Positions 52,501 through 64,000 of a DNA stretch of 64,000 nt are shown here, piece after piece. How positions within the stretch are numbered: the first letter of the stretch is position 1; each line of letters opens with the position of its first letter. A program made the position numbers and the translations under genes. The notes beneath the pieces were generated by a model, which worked only from the letters and a program-made list of their open reading frames with translations, was not told the origin of the DNA and searched no databases. This DNA is from Shouchella lonarensis (GTDB lineage Bacteria; Bacillota; Bacilli; Bacillales; Bacillaceae_D), in assembly GCF_900096965.1 (NCBI RefSeq), contig NZ_FMYM01000003.1:239795-303794 (forward strand), given 5' to 3'.

Positions 52501-53430
52501 TTATTCGTGCTCGTAAGACAATTTTCCTTCTATAAAAGCAAATATTTTTTCAAAGACCCGCGCTGGCTCGTCTTCATCCATATGAAACCACACTGCTTCA
52601 CTCCGGTTCCGAAACCAGGTCAATTGTCGCTTTGCATAGCGCCGAGAGTTTTGCTTCAACTGGGCAACTGCTTCTGCCAAAGATACTTCGCCATCTAAAT
52701 ACTGATACAATTCTTTATAGCCGATCGCCTGGATCGACTGCCCGCGGATGCCTTCTTCATGTAATTGTCTCACTTCTTCTAACAATCCCGCCGTCATCAT
52801 CTCATCGACGCGCTTATTAATCCGTTCATACAACCGCTCCCGTGCCATCGTCAAACCGATCATGATCACTCGCTCCGTTGCGGGTGCTTGTTCTTGTGCG
52901 GAATACGGTTTTCCTGTCACATGAATAACTTCCAGCGCGCGAATAACCCGCCGCGAATTATTCGGATGAATGCGTTGTGCGGCCGCCATGTCTTGCTCAG
53001 CTAAACACGCATGTAACGCTGCTTCCCCGTGTGCCTTAGCGTATGCCTCCATCCGTGCCCGGAAATCTGGATCACTACTCGCCTCATTAAAATCAAGTGC
53101 ATGCGTGATCGCTTGCACGTATAGCCCTGTTCCACCGACAAGAATCGGTCGCTTTCCACGTTCACGAATATCATCGATCACCGCCCGCGCTTTTTCTTGA
53201 AACGAAGCGACCGTCCACGACTCACTTGGCTCCAGTACATCAATCAAATGGTGCGGTACTCCGTGCATCTCTTCAAATCGTACTTTCGCTGTACCAATGT
53301 CCATTCTTTTATATACTTGCATTGCATCACCACTGACGACTTCGCCTGCAAATCTCTGCGCCAATTGAATCCCTAGTGCTGTTTTTCCAACTGCGGTTGG
53401 TCCAACGACCGCAATCAATGTTTTTGTCAT
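52501..53430 (-). CDS. miaA: tRNA dimethylallyltransferase MiaA
   Basis: 309 residues. P-loop [41 protein letters not shown] and [17 protein letters not shown] near the end cover the enzyme. It adds the dimethylallyl group to A37 of tRNAs reading UNN codons. Between the methyltransferase (15-base gap) and hfq. Confidence 0.96.
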   Translation of the reverse strand: MTKTLIAVVGPTAVGKTALGIQLAQRFAGEVVSGDAMQVYKRMDIGTAKVRFEEMHGVPHHLIDVLEPSESWTVASFQEKARAVIDDIRERGKRPILVGGTGLYVQAITHALDFNEASSDPDFRARMEAYAKAHGEAALHACLAEQDMAAAQRIHPNNSRRVIRALEVIHVTGKPYSAQEQAPATERVIMIGLTMARERLYERINKRVDEMMTAGLLEEVRQLHEEGIRGQSIQAIGYKELYQYLDGEVSLAEAVAQLKQNSRRYAKRQLTWFRNRSEAVWFHMDEDEPARVFEKIFAFIEGKLSYEHE

Positions 53431-53445
53431 ACATAAACTTCCTTT

Positions 53446-54222
53446 CTATACCTTTAAAACACCATACTGAAAAGACGCACGCAAACGACGACGGATCGTA
53501 TATCCATAACGAGCAAACTGCTCGCTTCCTCTATGATCTTTTAATACAATGGCCCGCCGCGCCACACGTCTAGCTTCTGTCATCATCACATCATCCAACG
53601 GGGCTCCATGCGCAAAGGCGCGTAATCCCGCAATGCCGGGGGAAGCGACCGCTACTTGAAACATCGGGTCAAAATAAATGACATCAATGCTGCGATCAGG
53701 GCACTGCTGCAAGTAAGATGTGCTATTAGCGCAAACAACTTCAATTGTTCGCATCGCCTTCGTAAAATCATCCAAATGATCACCATCTGTCCACGACTGT
53801 AACCCTTCACGCACAATGAAGGCAACACGCGGATCGGCTTCTACACCAATCACACGTCCCTTTGGTCCCACCGCAAGTTGTGCCATGACTGCGTCGGCAG
53901 CCATGCCAAGTGTCCCATCTAAAAAAGAATCGCCCGCCCGTAAATCAGCGGCCTCAATGAGTGGATCGCGCTTCGTGTGACGCCATTGCTTGTAACGAAC
54001 AAGGGCCGCATTTGGGTGATAAAAGAACGGTTCGTGGACACCTTGCTTATGTAATGACAATTTCTCCGCTCCAACAACCAATACTTCTGAATCGACCTGT
54101 TCAAAAAGTGACTGGAGAGAACGGTCCTCTCGTGGAACAAGAGGAACCGCCAATGTCTCAGCATATTTTTTTGCTTGTGCAATAAACGTGTGCGCTTGCT
54201 TACGTGCTGTTGTCACAATCAT
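53446..54222 (-). CDS. SAM-dependent methyltransferase between mutL and miaA
   Basis: 258 residues. N-terminal ~90 residues are a family-specific cap; the Rossmann domain follows, with DSFLDGTLGMAADAVMAQLAVG as the SAM loop, VIGVEADPRVAF, and FDPMF as the catalytic DPxF motif. It resembles the RsmJ/DUF548-type rRNA guanine methyltransferases found in this position in many Bacillaceae. The RNA target is inferred only. Gaps to both neighbours are 13-15 bases. Confidence 0.8.
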   Translation of the reverse strand: MIVTTARKQAHTFIAQAKKYAETLAVPLVPREDRSLQSLFEQVDSEVLVVGAEKLSLHKQGVHEPFFYHPNAALVRYKQWRHTKRDPLIEAADLRAGDSFLDGTLGMAADAVMAQLAVGPKGRVIGVEADPRVAFIVREGLQSWTDGDHLDDFTKAMRTIEVVCANSTSYLQQCPDRSIDVIYFDPMFQVAVASPGIAGLRAFAHGAPLDDVMMTEARRVARRAIVLKDHRGSEQFARYGYTIRRRLRASFQYGVLKV

Positions 54223-54235
54223 CTTCGGTGCTCCT

Positions 54236-56098
54236 CTACATGACCCGTTTAAACATTTTTTCTAATTCATAGGTTGAAAAATGGATGACCACTGGACGTC
54301 CGTGCGGGCACGTAAATGGTTCTTCACAACGTTGCAATGTTTCAAGCAGCTGCATCATTTCATCATCTCGTAAATGATGATTCGCTTTGATCGCCGCTTT
54401 ACAACTCATCAGGATGGCTGCTTCCTCACGTAAATCAGCAATACTTACTTGTTTTTGCGATAGAAGTTGTGCGACCATTTCACGAATCAGTGACTCGATT
54501 TCCGCACTTGGAAACCAAACAGGGTGTGCGCGTACAATAAATGTATTTTTCCCAAAAGCCGTTAAAAACACGCCGACCGCTTCTAGTTTTTCGATTGACT
54601 CTGTAATGACTAACGTCTCTCGGTTTGTGAATTCCATTGTTAACGGCGCGAGCATCGCTTGCGTTTCAGGTGCGACTTCCGCTAGTTTGGCGCGAAAATA
54701 TTCATATTTAATTCGTTCCTGCGCAGCATGCTGATCAATTAAATACATTCCTTGTTCATTTTGGGCAATAATGTATGTCCCGTGAACTTGGCCAACGGGA
54801 TAAAGCGTTGGCAATAACGACGTAGCTCGGTCTGGTTGAGCCAACTGTTCATCGGTCGTCACCGCAATCTCTTGATCAGCATTCTCTTTGTCTTCCTCTA
54901 GCAACGGTGTTTTAGCTTGTTGCACTTGCTCTGCCACCGGTAAGGGTGTGCTTTCATATAGAGAAGCTGTTTCTTGCACCGCACGAGGTATTTCTGGCTG
55001 CGACTCGTATGCAAGTTGCTGCTCCTGTTGCGGAGGGGCAGAAAACGACAATGACAACTGCTTTTCTCCTGCTTGTTTCTTTTCTAGTGACTGCTTTGTC
55101 GGTTCCGGAATGAGCGCCTCGGCCCGTAACGCTTGTTTAATGCTCGTCGTAATCACTTCTGACAACGCTTCTTCCTTACTCAACCGTACTTCTAATTTTG
55201 CTGGATGCACATTTACATCAATGAGGATCGGATCCATTTTAAGTTGAATGACCGCAATTGGGTAACGACCAATTGGTAGAAGGGTATGAAACCCTTGTTG
55301 AATCGCCTGTGCCAATTTGAAATTGCGAATGTAACGCCCATTAATAAACAGCGACATATACTGCCGACTCGCTCGCGTCAACATCGGTCTCGCAATATAG
55401 CCAGTAATCTCATAATCAAGTGATGTGCCGTCAATCTTGATCATTTCATGCGCTGTGTTGCGACCATACACTTGGGCAATCACTTGCCGCAAATCGCCAT
55501 TGCCACTCGTTTGTAAAATCGTTTTCCCGTCACTCACGTACTGAAAAGAAATCCCCGGATAGGCCAACGCCATCCGATTAATAACGTCACTGATATGACC
55601 CGCTTCCGTCGAAACGGTTTTCAAATATTTTAATCGTGCCGGTGTGTTATAAAACAAATCCGTTACGCAAATGGTTGTGCCACGCCGTGCTTCCGCAGGG
55701 CCGCGTTTCACCTCTTTGCCTCCTTCAAGCACAATACCCGCACCTGCGCCCCCTGTACTTGACTGCAGCTCGACACGGGCAACCGAAGCAATACTCGGCA
55801 ACGCCTCACCTCTAAAGCCAAGCGTACGAATGGTGAATAAGTCACGATCAGACTGGATTTTCGACGTGGCATGCCGGGCAAACGCCAAGCCAATCTCTTC
55901 AGCTGCAATACCTATACCATTGTCAACAATGCGAATAGATTGCAGTCCACCTTCTTCAATCTCAACTAAAATGTGCGTACTCTCGGCATCAATCGCATTT
56001 TCTACTAGTTCCTTTACAATTGAAGCGGGACGCTCGACCACTTCGCCAGCGGCGATTTTATTCGATAGCGTTGCGTCAAGTTGCTGAATGTGTGCCAT
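54236..56098 (-). CDS. mutL: DNA mismatch repair protein MutL
   Basis: 620 residues. GHKL ATPase motifs AAGEVVERPASIVKELVENAIDA, DNGIGI and GFRGEALPSIASVA fill the N-terminal domain; a ~90-residue variable linker (Gln/Ala rich) follows; the C-terminal domain carries the endonuclease motif DQHAAQERIKYE and the zinc-site segment CPHGRPVVI. It makes strand nicks after MutS recognises a mismatch. Ten-base gap to mutS. Confidence 0.96.
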   Translation of the reverse strand: MAHIQQLDATLSNKIAAGEVVERPASIVKELVENAIDAESTHILVEIEEGGLQSIRIVDNGIGIAAEEIGLAFARHATSKIQSDRDLFTIRTLGFRGEALPSIASVARVELQSSTGGAGAGIVLEGGKEVKRGPAEARRGTTICVTDLFYNTPARLKYLKTVSTEAGHISDVINRMALAYPGISFQYVSDGKTILQTSGNGDLRQVIAQVYGRNTAHEMIKIDGTSLDYEITGYIARPMLTRASRQYMSLFINGRYIRNFKLAQAIQQGFHTLLPIGRYPIAVIQLKMDPILIDVNVHPAKLEVRLSKEEALSEVITTSIKQALRAEALIPEPTKQSLEKKQAGEKQLSLSFSAPPQQEQQLAYESQPEIPRAVQETASLYESTPLPVAEQVQQAKTPLLEEDKENADQEIAVTTDEQLAQPDRATSLLPTLYPVGQVHGTYIIAQNEQGMYLIDQHAAQERIKYEYFRAKLAEVAPETQAMLAPLTMEFTNRETLVITESIEKLEAVGVFLTAFGKNTFIVRAHPVWFPSAEIESLIREMVAQLLSQKQVSIADLREEAAILMSCKAAIKANHHLRDDEMMQLLETLQRCEEPFTCPHGRPVVIHFSTYELEKMFKRVM

Positions 56099-56108
56099 CG
56101 GTTCCCTC

Positions 56109-58727
56109 CTATTTCCGTTGGTTTCTTAATTGCTTTTGCCAAGCTTGAATATGTTCAAGTGCCTGAAACGGCGTAACATGTAGCAAATCAACCTCACAAA
56201 TCTTATCAAGTACCGCTTTCTCACCAGATTTGACCGTTCGTGTTTCTTTCCGTGCTATTTCTTCATCTGTTTGAAAAAGTGGCAATTGCACCGGTGTATA
56301 CTCGGTTACCTCTTCTGTAACAGCTGCCACTTCTTTTGTCGCCAATGCCGGTTGCTCAAATGTTTGCAAAAGCGTACGTGCTCTCTCTGTCACTGCATCG
56401 GGTAGTCCCGCAAGCTTGGCAACGTATACACCGTAACTCCGGTCAGCAGCGCCTTCAATGACTTGATGTAAAAACACAACGTCTTCATCTTTTTCGGCAA
56501 CCGCAACATGGACATTTCGTAAGGTCGGCAAAGACTCTGCGAGCGTCGTTAGCTCGTGATAATGCGTTGAAAACAACGTCTTCGCACCAATGTGTTCGTC
56601 GATATACTCAATAATCGCTTGGGCAAGTGCCATCCCATCATACGTTGATGTCCCGCGCCCGATTTCATCAAGAATAATTAAGCTTTGTTTTGTAGCTTTC
56701 ATCAGTGCATCTTTTGTTTCGAGCATCTCGACCATGAACGTACTTTGCCCACTCGCTAAGTCATCTGCCGCACCAATACGGGTAAAAATTTGGTCAAAAA
56801 TTGGGAGTGCCGCACTTGTTGCCGGTACGAAACTACCAATTTGCGTCATCACAACCGTTAACGCTAACTGACGCATATATGTACTTTTTCCGCCCATGTT
56901 CGGACCAGTAATTAATAACATATCCCGCGAGCCCGTTAAATCAATATCATTTTGCACGTAGCTCCCTCGCTGAATGACCGTCTCAACAACTGGATGACGC
57001 CCGCCTTCAATCGTCACATCACGTGTATCATTGAGATGTGGGCACACATATTGATTCGCCTCCGCGACGACGGCAAAGCTTGCCAACACGTCCATTTCAC
57101 TCACATGATGGGCAAATCGCTGTAAATGCGGTAAATACTCCGCTACTTCTTTTCGCACATTTGTAAATAACTCGTATTCAAGCTCAACCATCTTTTCTTC
57201 CGCCCCAAGAATGAGCGCTTCTTTCTCTTTCAATTCTGGTGTTACGTACCGTTCGGCATTCGTTAATGTTTGTTTACGCTCATAACGCCCTTCTGGAATG
57301 AGGTGTGTATTCGCTCGCGTCACTTCAATATAATAGCCAAACACTTTGTTGTACCCGACTTTTAAAGAACGAATCCCCGTCTGCTCCCGCTCCTTTTGCT
57401 CTAACGCAGAGATCCACTTTTTTCCGTCGCGACTTGCAGCCCGGTACTGATCTAACTTTTCAGAGAAGCCCGTAACGATTAAACCACCGTCTGTCACAGA
57501 CGTTGGCGCGTCTTCGGAAATGCTTGAATCAAGTAATGTAACGAGCGTTTGAAATGACTCAACCTCACCAAACCACCGGGTGAGAAAAGACGTGTCAATC
57601 CGCGCTGCTTGTTGTTGTAACTCGGGAATCTTCATTAATGATCGCTTTAATTGTACGAGCTCACGCGCATTCACATGTCCACATGACACGCGTGCAGCAA
57701 GACGCTCAATATCATACACTTCTTTCAATGCATCTCGCAAAGCTTCACGCTCAAAATAATGATCAAGAAATAATTGCACCGTTTGCTGACGTGCTTCGAT
57801 TGTTGACTGGCGCATAAGGGGTCGTTCTAGCCATTTGCGTAAAAGACGCCCGCCCATCGCAGTCATCGTTTGATCGAGTACAAACAACAATGAACCACGT
57901 TTCTTCTTATCTCGCAATGTTTCGGTCAGTTCCAAGTTTCGTTTCGCATGTTCATCCATTTTCAAATAAGCATCCGCCGGTACATATACGACTTGCTGCA
58001 AATGATTGAGCGCTTGTTTCTCAGTTGCCAATAAATAATGGAGCAAGCGCGCAAACGCCGCATGTAAAACGGGCTCATCAATATGTGCTATAAGCGCATC
58101 ATATGCTGCTATCTTCTCCGCCTTCTCTTCAATCGACACAACGACGTGCGCTTGCTTTTGCAGTTGTTCTTGCAGTCTAGCAGGAAAATCTGGCGGCAAA
58201 ACCGCTTCTCGAGCCTGACTCGCCACAATCTCTTCATATAGCTCGTCCCAATCACCCGTTCCAGGCGTCACAGACACTTCCCCGGTTGACACATCACAAC
58301 GCAACAGTCCATATGCCTTTGCGTTATCTAATGCCACCGACACAATATAATGGTTTTCTTTCGCCCCTATTTGCTTATCATTCATCCATGTTCCCGGCGT
58401 TAACACTTTCGTTACTTCGCGCTTGACAACACCTTTGACTGATTTTGGATTTTCTACTTGCTCACAAATCGCGATCTTATAGCCTTTTTCAATTAACGTC
58501 GCCATATAGCCATCCGCTGAATGGTGCGGGACACCACACATCGGAATTGCGTCCTCACCTTTTCCGCGACTTGTTAAAGTAATCTCCAACTCACTAGCTG
58601 CTCGCTTTGCATCCTCATAAAAAAGCTCATAAAAATCTCCTAACCGAAAAAAGAGAAATGCATCTTCATGTTGGCTCTTAATCTTTAAATATTGTTTCAT
58701 CATCGGTGTTTGTGCTTGTTGTCCCAT
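56109..58727 (-). CDS. mutS: DNA mismatch repair protein MutS
   Basis: 872 residues from ATG 58727 (MGQQAQTPMMKQYLKIK), with GGAGGTTAGT upstream; the longer frame has no ribosome site. Mismatch-binding Phe-x-Glu motif FFRLGDFYELF near residue 30, connector and lever domains, ATPase Walker A GPNMGGKSTY (~615), LILDEIGRGTSTYDG and FSTHYHELT. The C-terminus ends with the clamp-region helix EHIQAWQKQLRNQRK. First gene of the operon. Confidence 0.97.
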   Translation of the reverse strand: MGQQAQTPMMKQYLKIKSQHEDAFLFFRLGDFYELFYEDAKRAASELEITLTSRGKGEDAIPMCGVPHHSADGYMATLIEKGYKIAICEQVENPKSVKGVVKREVTKVLTPGTWMNDKQIGAKENHYIVSVALDNAKAYGLLRCDVSTGEVSVTPGTGDWDELYEEIVASQAREAVLPPDFPARLQEQLQKQAHVVVSIEEKAEKIAAYDALIAHIDEPVLHAAFARLLHYLLATEKQALNHLQQVVYVPADAYLKMDEHAKRNLELTETLRDKKKRGSLLFVLDQTMTAMGGRLLRKWLERPLMRQSTIEARQQTVQLFLDHYFEREALRDALKEVYDIERLAARVSCGHVNARELVQLKRSLMKIPELQQQAARIDTSFLTRWFGEVESFQTLVTLLDSSISEDAPTSVTDGGLIVTGFSEKLDQYRAASRDGKKWISALEQKEREQTGIRSLKVGYNKVFGYYIEVTRANTHLIPEGRYERKQTLTNAERYVTPELKEKEALILGAEEKMVELEYELFTNVRKEVAEYLPHLQRFAHHVSEMDVLASFAVVAEANQYVCPHLNDTRDVTIEGGRHPVVETVIQRGSYVQNDIDLTGSRDMLLITGPNMGGKSTYMRQLALTVVMTQIGSFVPATSAALPIFDQIFTRIGAADDLASGQSTFMVEMLETKDALMKATKQSLIILDEIGRGTSTYDGMALAQAIIEYIDEHIGAKTLFSTHYHELTTLAESLPTLRNVHVAVAEKDEDVVFLHQVIEGAADRSYGVYVAKLAGLPDAVTERARTLLQTFEQPALATKEVAAVTEEVTEYTPVQLPLFQTDEEIARKETRTVKSGEKAVLDKICEVDLLHVTPFQALEHIQAWQKQLRNQRK

Positions 58728-61014
<2,287 letters not shown>

Positions 61015-61042
61015 TCATTTTTAAAAGAAAGGAGGGATACAA

Positions 61043-63049
<2,007 letters not shown>

Positions 63050-63092
63050 TCGCGATGACCAATCATATCGAGAAAAGAAAGGAGGAATATGT

Positions 63093-64000
<908 letters not shown>

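Overview
The window looks like a chromosomal segment of a low-to-mid GC, endospore-forming Bacillaceae, probably of the alkaliphile type (Shouchella/Alkalihalobacillus-like). This is inferred from gene content (spoVK, sirA, gpsB, cotD, Spo0E-like and KapB-like proteins, type B RNase P RNA) and from strong GGAGG ribosome binding sites. The species cannot be fixed from sequence alone. Several blocks keep Bacillus subtilis order: ypsC-rnpB-gpsB-cotD; sirA-yneF; tkt-ynzC-yneB/lexA; glnA-ynbB-spoVK; hfq-miaA-(methyltransferase)-mutL-mutS. Most of these lie on the minus strand.

Layout. 0-16 kb: the end of a BceR-like response regulator, SelO, a type I toxin/antisense RNA pair too small for ordinary ORF calling, a Nudix hydrolase, acetyltransferases, a polysaccharide deacetylase lipoprotein, a metallo-beta-lactamase-fold hydrolase, FadH, MarC, a KtrB/KtrD-type potassium channel subunit, then ypsC-rnpB-RNase H-gpsB-cotD and pepF. 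17-24.4 kb: a complete petrobactin siderophore operon (asbABCDEF) behind a Fur box, next to a separately Fur-boxed haem oxygenase (hmoA). 24.5-27 kb: Spo0E-like, KapB, small membrane proteins, a YneK-like protein, YneF and SirA. 27.2-34 kb: accessory genes inserted between the normally adjacent sirA and tkt. They are a secreted sphingomyelinase C, a secreted papain-like protease, a degraded Phr-like peptide region, and a lactococcin-972-type bacteriocin with its membrane protein and ABC ATPase.

34-46 kb: tkt, ynzC, yneB, lexA (with no yneA), a small Cys-rich protein, an MFS exporter, DNA polymerase IV, an AI-2E-family protein, glnA (with no glnR), ynbB and spoVK. Next to spoVK is a duplication of its 5' end and promoter region that brackets a gene for an unknown secreted protein. 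47-52 kb: GrpB-like, FosB-like, DUF817, and a TetR regulator divergent from an ABC-2 exporter pair. 52-58.7 kb: hfq, miaA, methyltransferase, mutL and mutS packed as one operon. 59-64 kb: three tandem collagen-like surface protein genes, the last cut by the window edge. Each joins a conserved helical head and a phage-tail-fibre-like knob to a (Gly-Pro-Thr)n rod; the two complete ones end in a beta-rich domain resembling BclA.

The parts that depart most from standard Bacillus content are the type I toxin pair with its SD-masking hairpin, the collagen/knob protein array, the bacteriocin island, the spoVK duplication with cargo gene, the glnR-less glnA leader and the petrobactin/haem oxygenase iron block.
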